A stretch of 57,130 nucleotides of DNA, from contig NZ_JAPJDO010000034.1 of NCBI RefSeq assembly GCF_026242045.1, positions 1-57,130 of the forward strand. Reading direction: 5' to 3'. The notes beneath the pieces are model-generated. The model made no database searches, was not told where the DNA came from, and saw only the letters and a program-made list of their open reading frames with translations. A program made the translations under genes and the position numbers. This DNA is from Mycobacterium pinniadriaticum. Its GTDB lineage: Bacteria > Actinomycetota > Actinomycetes > Mycobacteriales > Mycobacteriaceae. Of the stretch, positions 7,110-15,755 are shown in pieces. The stretch's first letter is position 1. The number at the start of each line of letters is the position of its first letter.

Positions 7110-8765
7110 ATGGCACGTGGGGACCGCACGGAATGGGACTACATCATCGTGGGCGGCGGTTCGGCCGGCTGCGTTCTCGCCAATCGGCTGTCGGCAGTCA
7201 CCGCCAATCGCGTGCTCTTGCTCGAAGCCGGTGGGTGGGATCGCAGCCCGATGATCCGTATCCCGGCCGGGCTCGCTCGGATGCCGCGGCGCTTCGACTG
7301 GGAATACATCGGTGCTCCCGACCCGTCGCGTAACCATCGGTCCGATACCTGGGCAGCCGGAAAGGTGCTGGGCGGCGGCTCCTCGATCAACATGATGATG
7401 TGGGTGCGCGGCGATCGGTCCGATTTCGACGGATGGCGGGACCGTGGCTGTCCGGGATGGGGCTACGAAGACGTACTGCCGTACTTCGAGCGGGCAGAGA
7501 CCTTCGCCGGCGGACCAAGCCCCTGCCGGGGCGACAGCGGTCCGATCGGAGTCACCCGGGTGGCAACACGTCTGGAGGTCGTCGACGATTTCATCGCGGC
7601 CGCCCAGGAGGCCGGTCACACCATGAACGTCGATTACAACGGCGAGCGCCAACAGGGCGTCTCCGTCGGACAGGTTTCTCAGCGAAAAGGGTTGCGGAGT
7701 AACACGGCTCGCGGCTATCTGGCGCCGGCGCGCCGCCGCCCGAATCTCACCATCCGGACCGGTGCGGTAGTCACCCGTCTGCTCTTCGACGGCAGTCGTG
7801 CCGTGGGCGTCGAGTACCGCCACGCGGGTACCGAGCATCGAGCAGGTGCGTCGGCGGAGGTGATCATCAGCGCGGGATCGCTGGTAACGCCCAAGCTGCT
7901 GATGCTCTCGGGCATCGGCCCAACCGAGCATCTGCGCGAGCACGGCATCGATGTGCGAGTGGATTTACCGACCGTGGGTACGAACCTCCAGGAGCATGCG
8001 TACGCCATGCTGAGATACCGCACCACCGCCGGCACTCTGCGCGAGGAGCTTTCGCCGCTGCGGGCAGTCAAACATGCTCTGGACTTCGTGGTGCGCCGAA
8101 AAGGAGCGATCACAATGGCCGGCGGTGCCGCCGTGGTGTTCTCGCAGTTATCCGGTCAGTATCCCACCGAGTCGGAGCTCATCCTGATGCCGGCGGGCAT
8201 GGGCTGGGATACCGAAGGAGACGAGCCGGTGCACAGCATCCACGACGTCAAAATCTTGCCACACCGCTTCATGCTGTACCCGAGCTTTGTGCACCCCACG
8301 GGCCGCGGCACGGTGCGACTCGCGTCCACCGACCCCGAAGCCACCCCGCTGATCGAGCATGAGCTGGTCAGCAGCCCCGACATGACGGCGCTGATCGCGG
8401 CCTGCCGCCAAGCCCGGGAGATCATGCAGACATCGGTGATGAAAGCCAGGCACGTCGTCGAGGAACTGCCGGGCGACACTGTGCAGACCGACGAAGAATG
8501 GACAAAGTTTCTGCGCGGAAACGCTTTTCGACCTTTCCACCCAGTGGGAACCTGTCGGATGGGATCCGATGACAATGCCGTGGTGGATCCCGATCTGCGG
8601 GTTCGCGGGGTCGATGGATTACGTGTCGTCGACGCGTCGGTGTTTCCGACCGTCACCAGCGGAAACACGAATGCGCCGGTGATCATGGTCGCCGAACGCG
8701 CTGCGGACCTCATCCTGAACACGCCGGCGCAGCCCACCAAGGACCTGAGCGCTCAGGCGCCATGA
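7110..8765 (+). CDS. GMC-family FAD-dependent alcohol oxidoreductase
   Basis: 551 aa; ATG at 7110, directly after an in-frame GTG, preceded by AGG. The N-terminal FAD motif IIVGGGSAGCVLANRL, the GMC signature around GGGSSINMMMWVRGDRSDFD and the C-terminal catalytic block (FHPVGTCRMG with the His, then SGNTNAPVIMVAERAADLI with the Asn) are all intact. Such enzymes oxidise primary or secondary alcohols, passing electrons to oxygen or an acceptor. No signal peptide is seen. It is divergent from the cupin-P450-SDR operon. A close paralogue is at 45690-47333. Confidence 0.95.
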   Translation: MARGDRTEWDYIIVGGGSAGCVLANRLSAVTANRVLLLEAGGWDRSPMIRIPAGLARMPRRFDWEYIGAPDPSRNHRSDTWAAGKVLGGGSSINMMMWVRGDRSDFDGWRDRGCPGWGYEDVLPYFERAETFAGGPSPCRGDSGPIGVTRVATRLEVVDDFIAAAQEAGHTMNVDYNGERQQGVSVGQVSQRKGLRSNTARGYLAPARRRPNLTIRTGAVVTRLLFDGSRAVGVEYRHAGTEHRAGASAEVIISAGSLVTPKLLMLSGIGPTEHLREHGIDVRVDLPTVGTNLQEHAYAMLRYRTTAGTLREELSPLRAVKHALDFVVRRKGAITMAGGAAVVFSQLSGQYPTESELILMPAGMGWDTEGDEPVHSIHDVKILPHRFMLYPSFVHPTGRGTVRLASTDPEATPLIEHELVSSPDMTALIAACRQAREIMQTSVMKARHVVEELPGDTVQTDEEWTKFLRGNAFRPFHPVGTCRMGSDDNAVVDPDLRVRGVDGLRVVDASVFPTVTSGNTNAPVIMVAERAADLILNTPAQPTKDLSAQAP

Positions 8766-8913
8766 CGGCAGCTTGGCGCTCGGCCATAAGCGCTGCACAC
8801 TGCTGGCTGGGCTGCACCGGCGGCTCACTTGCGGTTAGACGCGACTTCCAGTCGTGCCTAGCCGCCGTAATGGTTTGGCAGGAAACCGAATACAGCGTTC
8901 TCAACGGACGTAC

Positions 8914-8931
8914 CGTCGGATTCTGCCGACG
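8914..8931. terminator. possible short hairpin in convergent gap
   Basis: CGTCGG (8914-8919) pairs with CCGACG (8926-8931) around a 6-nt loop in the 239-bp gap between the GMC gene (+) and the dioxygenase beta gene (-). The stem is short and lacks a T run. Nothing else recognisable is in this gap. Confidence 0.3.
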
Positions 8932-9004
8932 TCCACGCGGCGGTCCTTGCCTGACGTCCGATGCAGACGACTGGTCTACTACGGTCAGCGGCGAACTCGC
9001 ACGC

Positions 9005-9499
9005 TCAGATGAGAAACGCCAGCGGAGGAATCTCCTTCTGAGAGTTGACCAGTCGGACCTCTTTGCGCCATAGTTCCAGCCCACCACCGGCCGGCCTTAC
9101 CGCGACGGTGTGCAGCGTCGTACCGGCCCACAACACATCCCTGCCGGGCCGCGACTCGACGCAGACGAATTTCGACCGTGCCACAACCGAGCCGTCCTCG
9201 CCCTCGCGGGTCGTGATGCGGCTCATGACCCGGCAGAGCTGCGAGGGCGGGTTCTGGGCATGCGCGGATCCACTGGTGAGTCGTTGGATCCGTTGGCACA
9301 GCTGTCCGTAGCCGTCGCGGATGAGCGCCACCCGCAGACTCCCCTCTTCGTCGTCTCCGTACGGCACAAAGTACAAGGCGCGGTCGGGGTTCCAGAGTTC
9401 CAGCCATTCCTGCACGCGGTGCGTGTCGGCGAGGTCGGCCTCGTGCTCAACGAAGTCGATCACGTCCTGGGTCGACACCAAAGTGTTGATGGTGGTCAT
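9005..9499 (-). CDS. aromatic-ring-hydroxylating dioxygenase beta subunit
   Basis: 164 aa, ATG at 9499 with AGGAGG upstream. Sequence fits the small beta subunit (NTF2-like fold): an early acidic segment (DFVEHEADLADTHRVQEWLELW), then PDRALYFVPYGDDEEGSLRVALIRD and the conserved SRITTREGEDGSVVARSKF. Beta subunits are structural partners in alpha3beta3 Rieske dioxygenases. It follows the alpha-subunit gene by 33 bp and ends the LLM-VOC-alpha-beta operon. No electron-transfer gene is in this operon. Confidence 0.92.
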   Translation of the reverse strand: MTTINTLVSTQDVIDFVEHEADLADTHRVQEWLELWNPDRALYFVPYGDDEEGSLRVALIRDGYGQLCQRIQRLTSGSAHAQNPPSQLCRVMSRITTREGEDGSVVARSKFVCVESRPGRDVLWAGTTLHTVAVRPAGGGLELWRKEVRLVNSQKEIPPLAFLI

Positions 9500-9532
9500 T
9501 GACTTCCTCCTGTATCAGGTGGCAACGCGCGG

Positions 9533-10837
9533 TCAGAGCTGTTCACGGGACATCAGCCTCAAGTACTCTCGCCACATCCCTCGCATGCCGGTCTCGTCCG
9601 TCACGTGAGCACGACGGGTTCCGTTCTCCAACTGCTCTTCTCGGCGCATTCCGCGCGTGAGAAGAATCCACTCGTCGGGCGTCTCGTTGATCGCGCGCTG
9701 GCACTGCGCGAACACTTCGAGATCGTCGGACATCACGAAACCAGCAGGGCCATAGGCTGTTTCGTGCCGGGTGAGGCGCTGCCGATTGATCGCATCCGGA
9801 GCCCCGTCGAACAGTGTCGGATGCTGATAGAGATGAGAGGTGGTCTCCGAGACCGGCTCGAGGCGCCGCATATCCTGCTGGATGACGAACAGGTTCGGAA
9901 AGATGAATAGTGTCGGAGGTCCTTCCGACAGCAACGTGGCAGCCCGGTCCGCACCGATTCGAGCCTCGAGGTCACGAACGTACTGCCGTTCCGAGTCGTC
10001 GTCGGCGCTGGCGCTGGCGCTGCGCAACACCATCCCCTGGACCTGTTCTTCGGCCCGGAAGTCCAGGTAGCTGTGGCCGTTGCCGAGCGCCCACACAACG
10101 CCTTTGGAGCCCTCTCTCGAGATGGCGCGGGCGATCTTCCGCGCGGCGTCGGTCATGTAGGCCGACACATGGACGAAGTTGTTGTGGTAGTTGTCCGATG
10201 AGTTCTCGGCGTACATCTTCCAGTTGCAGTCCAGCCGAATCCGGTTGTAACCGGCGTCAAGCCGTAGGCGGCCGGTCGGGCTGAGGTCCAGGTACCTGTC
10301 GAGCACCTCGCGGGCATTGCCGAGATGTTCTTCGAGACCAGGACCTTCGGGGGCATAGGAGATGAAGATCAGCCCGCGGTAGATCGACACCCGGGCAGGG
10401 GGCTGCATCCCGTGCCGGCTCTTGTCGAAGTCAGGGCCATAGCTCTGCTGGTATGGCACACCGACCAGTTCCCCGCTGTTTCGGTAGGACCAGCCGTGGT
10501 AGTCGCACTGGAACACCTGGGTATTCCCGCACGACTCATAGCAGACCAAATTCCCGCGGTGCATGCACCTGTTGACGATGACCGCGACCTCGCCGTCGGT
10601 GGTCCGGCTGATGATGAGTGGAACGGTGCCCACTGTCCGGGTGAGGTAGTCGCCGGGCTCGGGCACCTCGCTCTCGTGTCCCGCATACAGCCACGACTTC
10701 TTCCAGATCCGCTCGATCTCGTCACGGTGGACGTCCGGGTCGACGTACACCCGGCCCAGAATTTTGCCCTCGTCGGGTCGCACCCAATCCCTGACGCGGT
10801 CGGTAGAATCCGACACTCCGATATCGGCTATGGACAT
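9533..10837 (-). CDS. Rieske ring-hydroxylating dioxygenase alpha subunit
   Basis: 434 aa. Rieske cluster ligands Cys91-x-His93 and Cys111-x2-His114 (CMHRGN...CDYHGW) are present. The mononuclear iron site is intact in NWKMYAENSSDNYHNNFVH (Asp, His and His in D-x-Y-H-x4-H). This is the catalytic subunit that adds dioxygen across an aromatic double bond to give a cis-diol. It sits between the extradiol dioxygenase (57 bp upstream) and its beta subunit (33 bp downstream). The reductase at 1019-1990 is the likeliest electron donor. Confidence 0.96.
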   Translation of the reverse strand: MSIADIGVSDSTDRVRDWVRPDEGKILGRVYVDPDVHRDEIERIWKKSWLYAGHESEVPEPGDYLTRTVGTVPLIISRTTDGEVAVIVNRCMHRGNLVCYESCGNTQVFQCDYHGWSYRNSGELVGVPYQQSYGPDFDKSRHGMQPPARVSIYRGLIFISYAPEGPGLEEHLGNAREVLDRYLDLSPTGRLRLDAGYNRIRLDCNWKMYAENSSDNYHNNFVHVSAYMTDAARKIARAISREGSKGVVWALGNGHSYLDFRAEEQVQGMVLRSASASADDDSERQYVRDLEARIGADRAATLLSEGPPTLFIFPNLFVIQQDMRRLEPVSETTSHLYQHPTLFDGAPDAINRQRLTRHETAYGPAGFVMSDDLEVFAQCQRAINETPDEWILLTRGMRREEQLENGTRRAHVTDETGMRGMWREYLRLMSREQL

Positions 10838-10894
10838 TTCAATCTCCTTGAAGTTTCTGTCATTGCTCGCAGTGCTCAGGTATCCGAAAGAGCG

Positions 10895-11827
10895 CTAGCC
10901 CCGGATCGCAACCCGCTGGAAGCCTTCGGCGACCGCCTGGTGGTGTGCGGACTCCACAGGTCGATGGCCCCAGAGGCTGCCGCCGCCGACGCCGCCCTGG
11001 GCCTGTTCGACCCACTCGGCGGCATCGACACGACGGCCGCCGTAGCCGTACTCGACCTGCAGGCCACTGGGCGAGGCCATGTAGAAGGACGTCATCAGGT
11101 CGTTGAAGTGGCGCCCCAGGGTGGCCGTCTGGACGGCCGCCCCGGACTCGACCCTGTCCAGACAACGTCCGACGTCGTCTATCGAGTCGACTTCGACCAT
11201 CACGTGGTGGACATGGTTCTCGCCGTGTCCGTCGATCAGCGCGATCGTGTGGTGGCGGGGATTGGGACTGCAGAACGTCGCCCGGATGGCGAGATCGATC
11301 GTCTCCCGCACACCGAACCCCAAGACGCCGGTGTAGAAGTCCACCGTTTCCTCGTAGTTGGCGACGGCCGCGGTGACGTGACCCATTCCCTGGTCACCGG
11401 TGACGAAACGGACGCCGAGCGGTGACACGAAGTGATCGATCGGATCCGCCATCGGCCGCAGGGCGAACTCGACTACGGCACCCGAAGGGTCGTGAACCCG
11501 GCACATCTCGCTCACCCCGCGGTGGTGTGCCTCCTGGCGAGGGGCGCTGTGGATCTGCACCCCGGCCTTGTCGAGCCGGACGTGCAGGTCTTCCCATGCA
11601 GGAAGACCCGCAACATCCCAGCCGACCGCCGCCAGGGAGTCGGGACCGCTGGTCAGGATGAGCCGCGCCATCCGATCATCCATCCGATAGGCACGCGAGC
11701 CCTCGGGAAGCGGCAACGCCGACGGCATCATCCCGAGGAGATTGCCGGCGAAATCGCACCACCCGTCGACGTTTTCGGTCTGCACGACCAGGTACGCCAC
11801 ACCGGATATCGGCGACTCCCGCATCAT
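10895..11827 (-). CDS. VOC-family extradiol ring-cleavage dioxygenase
   Basis: About 310 aa from the ATG at 11827; GGGAGG lies 11 bp upstream and in-frame GTGs at 11830 and 11839 are alternatives. Two vicinal-oxygen-chelate modules are present, with the type I extradiol ligands in the C-terminal one: His in GMGHVTAAV, His in HVHHVMVEV and Glu in GLQVEYGY. This matches the His-His-Glu iron site of BphC-like enzymes that cleave catechols next to the hydroxyls. Its place immediately before the ring-hydroxylating dioxygenase supports aromatic ring cleavage. Confidence 0.9.
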   Translation of the reverse strand: MMRESPISGVAYLVVQTENVDGWCDFAGNLLGMMPSALPLPEGSRAYRMDDRMARLILTSGPDSLAAVGWDVAGLPAWEDLHVRLDKAGVQIHSAPRQEAHHRGVSEMCRVHDPSGAVVEFALRPMADPIDHFVSPLGVRFVTGDQGMGHVTAAVANYEETVDFYTGVLGFGVRETIDLAIRATFCSPNPRHHTIALIDGHGENHVHHVMVEVDSIDDVGRCLDRVESGAAVQTATLGRHFNDLMTSFYMASPSGLQVEYGYGGRRVDAAEWVEQAQGGVGGGSLWGHRPVESAHHQAVAEGFQRVAIRG

Positions 11828-11869
11828 CACAGATCCCACCTCCCAGGCATCCTCAGGCGCCGCTCGATG

Positions 11870-13144
11870 TCACACGTCGGTGTAGCCGGCGGCCTGGACG
11901 CGCTCGTCGAGGTCAGGCTTGATCTTGGTCATGAAAGCTTCGAGATTCTCGATCATCCTGTCCGCCGGCATCTGCGGATAGTGGAAGATCAGTACGCAGT
12001 ACTCGGCCGGGAGCTCATCCCACTGCTGGGCGAAGTCCTGCCGAACCTCGTCCACGGTGCCGGCGCTCCAAAGACCCGCGGCGAGCACGCTTCCGACCGG
12101 GTCGGCGGGATCGTACGGCATAGCCGGCGTCAACAACCGGTACAGGTTCTTGTAGATCTCCACGTCGTAGTCCGCGACCGCCTGCAGGGCCTCCTCACGG
12201 GTGTTTCCGATCTGCATCCAGCGGACCAGGGCCTGGTTCTGCCCGTAGGCGAAGTTCTTGCCCGCCTCGGCTGCGCGCTCGACGTAGCTGCGACCGAACT
12301 TGGCAGCCTTGGTGATGCTGGAGAAATACGTCGGGTTGAACCCGTGTTGGCCGCAGTAGTCGACGGTCTCCTTGGATGCGGTGCTGGCCACGAAGACCGG
12401 AGGGTATGGCTTGGTGTAGGGCGCTGGGCACACACTGACTCCATGGACGCGACCATCGGGCCCGATCTCGCCGGGCGCGCCCAGCCGGGCGGTGGCCGGC
12501 GCCATCCCCCAGTCGATACCCTCGTCGTAGGGGAAGGGCACCTTCCAATGCGGAGTGTCGTACGAAATGCAGTCCTTGGTCCAGGCGTCGACGACCATGT
12601 CCATCTGTTCTTCGAACACACCCCGGTTGACCTGGTCGGCCGCTGTCTGCTGACGAAACTGTTCGCCGGTGTACTCGGCACGCCGTTCATCAGTGTAGCC
12701 CTGCGGAGAGAGCGTGGCCTCGACTCCCATGTGTTGGCCGAACACGTTCGTCCAGCGTGACTGGTAGCCGCGGGAGAAGCCGGCGAAGCAGCGGCCCTTG
12801 GTGATGTGGTCCAACAACGCGATGTCCTCGGCGACCCGGAACGGGTTCTGCGCGCTCATCGTGTAGCCGAGCTGGCCGACCCGCACCCGCTTGGTCAGGT
12901 TGGCCAGATGGATACCGATGGCGGTGGGGTTGGGCCCGACTTCGTAACCCTCCGAATGGAAGTGGTGCTCGATGGAGGCGATGCCCCAGAGCCCGAGGTC
13001 GTCGGCCGCCTGGGCGACCTGCGGCAGGGTGTCGATGAACTCCTGGAACCGTTCGTTGTTCCGACCGAGGGGGCGCAGCTCCTCGCGCTCCTGTTCGCTC
13101 TCGGCCCGAAGCGTCGGGTACAGCTGCAGAATGACTTTGACCAT
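11870..13144 (-). CDS. LLM-class flavin-dependent oxidoreductase
   Basis: 424 aa; luciferase-like TIM-barrel protein with SIEHHFHSEGYEVGPNP near the N-terminus, then RVRVGQLGYTMSAQNPFRVAEDIALLDHITKGR and a flavin-site region GFSRGYQ. Such enzymes use reduced FMN or F420 for monooxygenation, dealkylation or ketone oxidation. First gene of the LLM-VOC-dioxygenase operon, with 42 bp to the next gene. No partner flavin reductase is seen nearby, so F420 or an unlinked reductase may be used; that is inference. Confidence 0.92.
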   Translation of the reverse strand: MVKVILQLYPTLRAESEQEREELRPLGRNNERFQEFIDTLPQVAQAADDLGLWGIASIEHHFHSEGYEVGPNPTAIGIHLANLTKRVRVGQLGYTMSAQNPFRVAEDIALLDHITKGRCFAGFSRGYQSRWTNVFGQHMGVEATLSPQGYTDERRAEYTGEQFRQQTAADQVNRGVFEEQMDMVVDAWTKDCISYDTPHWKVPFPYDEGIDWGMAPATARLGAPGEIGPDGRVHGVSVCPAPYTKPYPPVFVASTASKETVDYCGQHGFNPTYFSSITKAAKFGRSYVERAAEAGKNFAYGQNQALVRWMQIGNTREEALQAVADYDVEIYKNLYRLLTPAMPYDPADPVGSVLAAGLWSAGTVDEVRQDFAQQWDELPAEYCVLIFHYPQMPADRMIENLEAFMTKIKPDLDERVQAAGYTDV

Positions 13145-13410
13145 CTCTTACCGTCCTATCTAGGGATGTGGCAGCGCCGGTACAGCGGGACGCATGCCAC
13201 CCCGAATGTCGGCCGGGGCCGTTACCCGCGGCGTTACGGCCTTCTCGGCCCTCGACGGGCTGATGGATCCGATGGCGATCGGACAGGAGGGAACCGCGAG
13301 TCGGCGGTGCCAGCTCCGCCCGGCAGAGCTCCGAGTGGCGCGGACCTGCCCCGCATCCGACCGGCGCTCAACCACGTTTGCCTCCATTGACAACCGCCCG
13401 ATTCGCAAAT

Positions 13411-13423
13411 TATATCAAGTATC
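13411..13423. promoter_or_regulatory. operator-like 13-mer TATATCAAGTATC
   Basis: Exact copy of the 13-mer at 6771-6783. It lies 267 bp upstream of the LLM start and about 300 bp upstream of the P450 start. Its complement GATACTTGATATA resembles sites near 2228 and 38066. Confidence 0.55.
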
Positions 13424-13635
13424 TGACTCTGGAGTAGGCAACCTCGGCGCTCGCTATACGGAGCCCGCGCCCGGGCCGGCATTGCGCCGGCGCTTTCCTT
13501 TCGCGGAACAATGCACCGTCTTCTCGCTCCGGCGGCGCGATTTGGACCGCGACCGTCGCGATACCGGCGTGGGGAACCCGCCGATTTCCGCGGCGGGGCC
13601 AGGGCGAATCATGGACAAGCTTTAATCGGATATTG

Positions 13636-13650
13636 TATATTTCATTGCTC
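13636..13650. promoter_or_regulatory. AT-rich element upstream of P450 operon
   Basis: TATATTTCATTGCTC about 57 bp before the P450 start matches TATATTTCTTGCTC at 6989-7002 apart from one base insertion. The distance suits a core promoter or an operator over it. Confidence 0.5.
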
Positions 13651-13706
13651 TGAGGCTCATGCGGGCCCCGACAGACCACTGACAACCCGAAGTCAAGGCG
13701 GAGACA

Positions 13707-14975
13707 TTGAGCCACACGGCAACCGAGCCATCGGGCAGGTCTTGCCCGCAGGTCGACACCTACGACCCTGCTGACGAAAACGAGATCACCTATCCGTTCG
13801 CCACCTGGGCCGCCGCCCGGCATGAGACGCCGGTCTTCTTCGCCCCCGTCCTCAACACCTATGTGGTGATGCGCTACGACGACATCAACGCGGTGCTCAC
13901 CGACCCGGAGACGTTCTCCAGCGGGGTCATGCTCAAACCGCTCAAGGAGCGCCCCCCGGAGGTCGATGAAATCCTGGCCACGGGTTTCGACCCGAGCAGG
14001 CTCGGCGCCATCGTGATGCTCGACCCTCCCATGCACACCAAGATCCGGCGCGCCACGATCCCGGCCTTCTCCCCCCGCCGGGTGGCCGCACTCCAGGACG
14101 AAGTGCACTCCACCGCAGACGAACTCATCGACGCGATGATCGCGGCGGGCCCCGGTGCCGACTTCGTCGACGCCTTCGCCTATCCGCTGCCCCTGCGCAC
14201 CATCGCCCGGATACTCGGGGTGCCTGTCGAAGACGCGGTGCAACTCCACGAATGGGCCGCGGCCAAGATGGCCCTCCAATACGGAGACATGCCGCTGGAC
14301 GAGCACATGGAGGTAGCCCGGAAGTTCGTGGACTTCCAGCGCTACATCCTGGAGCGCATCCAGGAGAAACGAGCGAATCCGCAGGAAGACTTCATCTCCA
14401 CGCTCATCGCGTTCGAGGATGACGGCGAGCCACTCGAGGACGTGGTGCTTGTCGGCCAAGTCATGGGGCTGGTCAACGCGGGACATGAAACCGTCACGAC
14501 GATGCTCACCATGGGCCTGCGTCAGCTGCTTCGTGACCGGTCACTCTGGGACGAGTTGGTGGCGGACCCCGAGTTGGCCGGCCCCGTGGTAGAGGAATCG
14601 CTGCGGTTCGACGGCCCGATGAAGATGTTGTCGCGGGAAGCCATGCGCGACACCGAGATCGGAGGCGTCGCCATTCCCGCCGGCGCACGTGTGGGCCTCG
14701 TCGTCGGTTCGGCGAACCGCGACGAGGAGGCGTTCTCCGCTCCGGACCGGTTTGACATCCACGCCCAGCGAAAGGGACACCCCCACTTCGCCTTCGGTCG
14801 GGGCATCCACCTCTGCGCCGGTGCGCCCCTGGCTCGCCTCGAAGGCCGGATCGCCTTCGAGCGCCTGTCGGCCCGCCTGCCGTCGCTTCGGCTCAGGGAG
14901 GGTGAGCAACTCCAGTTCGCCCGCAACACGGCGGTTCGCATTCCCTTGGCGCTGCACGTCGGGTGGGATCAGTGA
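13707..14975 (+). CDS. cytochrome P450
   Basis: 422 aa; TTG start at 13707 with AAGGCGGAG upstream. Features: MLDPPMHTKIRR, I-helix AGHET (residues 258-262), ExxR in EESLR (297-300) and the heme loop FAFGRGIHLCAGAPLARLEG with Cys370. Soluble bacterial class I type. First gene of a five-gene operon; its stop codon overlaps the next start (GTGA). The following SDR probably oxidises the alcohol it makes. Confidence 0.95.
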   Translation: MSHTATEPSGRSCPQVDTYDPADENEITYPFATWAAARHETPVFFAPVLNTYVVMRYDDINAVLTDPETFSSGVMLKPLKERPPEVDEILATGFDPSRLGAIVMLDPPMHTKIRRATIPAFSPRRVAALQDEVHSTADELIDAMIAAGPGADFVDAFAYPLPLRTIARILGVPVEDAVQLHEWAAAKMALQYGDMPLDEHMEVARKFVDFQRYILERIQEKRANPQEDFISTLIAFEDDGEPLEDVVLVGQVMGLVNAGHETVTTMLTMGLRQLLRDRSLWDELVADPELAGPVVEESLRFDGPMKMLSREAMRDTEIGGVAIPAGARVGLVVGSANRDEEAFSAPDRFDIHAQRKGHPHFAFGRGIHLCAGAPLARLEGRIAFERLSARLPSLRLREGEQLQFARNTAVRIPLALHVGWDQ

Positions 14976-15736
14976 CCCAGACCTTCGGCTCGCTTTCGGG
15001 AGCCGTCATCGTCGTGACCGGTGGAGCGTCGGGAATCGGCCTCGCCGTCGCCGCGGCCGCCTGCTCGGCCGGGGCGTCGGGCTTGATGCTGGCCGACCGC
15101 AGCCGAACCGCCCTCGACGACGCGAGTCGCACCCTGGCCACTTCTGAGACCAAGGTGGCCACTCAGCAGGTCGACGTCACCGACCCCGCGGCAGTCGAGG
15201 AGCTGGTCAGCAGGACTCTGAGCACCTTCGGCCGGGTCGACGGACTGGTCACCTCCGCCGGTGTCGAGCAATCGGTGCCCGCCCTGGAACTCAGCGACGA
15301 CGCCTTCGACGCCGTCGTCGGGGTCAACCTCAAGGGCACGTTCTCGTGCGCCCGGGGTTTCGCCCCGACCATGATCGAAACCGGCGGCGGGTCCATCGTC
15401 ACAATCGGCTCCGCGCTGGCGTTCAGTGGCCGAGCCAACGGAGCGCATTACTCCGCCTCCAAAGGCGGGGTGGTAGCGCTGACCAAAAGCCTGGCACTGG
15501 AGTGGGGCCCGTCCGCGATCCGGGTGAACAGCGTTGCACCGGGCGTCATCGACACTCCGCTGGCCAGCCGGGTGCCCGCCGAGTACCGCGCGGCCTACGT
15601 GAGCCGAACGCCACTGGGCCGGATCGGTACACCAGAGGACGTCGCCGCCGTCGCGCGTTTCCTGCTCAGCGCGGATTCGGGCTATGTGACCGGACAGACC
15701 GTCGTGGTCAACGGCGGTTTCCTGATGCCCTCATGA
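14972..15736 (+). CDS. SDR family oxidoreductase
   Basis: 254 aa from the GTG at 14972, which overlaps the P450 stop as GTGA; the frame is open from 14963. Classical SDR motifs: TGGASGIG, a loop with TSAGVE in place of the usual NAG, catalytic Ser in TIGSALAFSG, and YSASK. Ends ...YVTGQTVVVNGGFLMPS. NAD(P)-dependent alcohol dehydrogenase. Translational coupling argues that it acts on the product of the P450. Confidence 0.92.
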   Translation: MTQTFGSLSGAVIVVTGGASGIGLAVAAAACSAGASGLMLADRSRTALDDASRTLATSETKVATQQVDVTDPAAVEELVSRTLSTFGRVDGLVTSAGVEQSVPALELSDDAFDAVVGVNLKGTFSCARGFAPTMIETGGGSIVTIGSALAFSGRANGAHYSASKGGVVALTKSLALEWGPSAIRVNSVAPGVIDTPLASRVPAEYRAAYVSRTPLGRIGTPEDVAAVARFLLSADSGYVTGQTVVVNGGFLMPS

Positions 15737-15755
15737 GCCGCTGGAGCGTGAGCTG

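Larger units (their letters stand above)
13145..13706. other. 562-bp divergent promoter region, no gene
   Basis: Lies between the LLM operon (-) and the P450 operon (+). Open frames here lack homology-like features and ribosome sites. The region holds two AT-rich elements described separately and a GCCGGC-ATTGC-GCCGGC hairpin near 13475-13495. Confidence 0.7.

Noticed and set aside
8762..9073. 103-aa frame overlapping the GMC stop (ATGA)
   Set aside because: The ATGA overlap is tempting, but the protein has no recognisable features, no ribosome site beyond the coupling, and runs into the convergent beta-subunit gene.
10325..12760. 366-aa and 442-aa frames on the plus strand
   Set aside because: Both are antisense to the dioxygenase alpha, VOC and LLM genes, which carry clear catalytic motifs.
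13194..13625. 143-aa frame in the divergent promoter gap
   Set aside because: Arg/Pro-rich composition, covers the operator-like 13-mer, no ribosome site.
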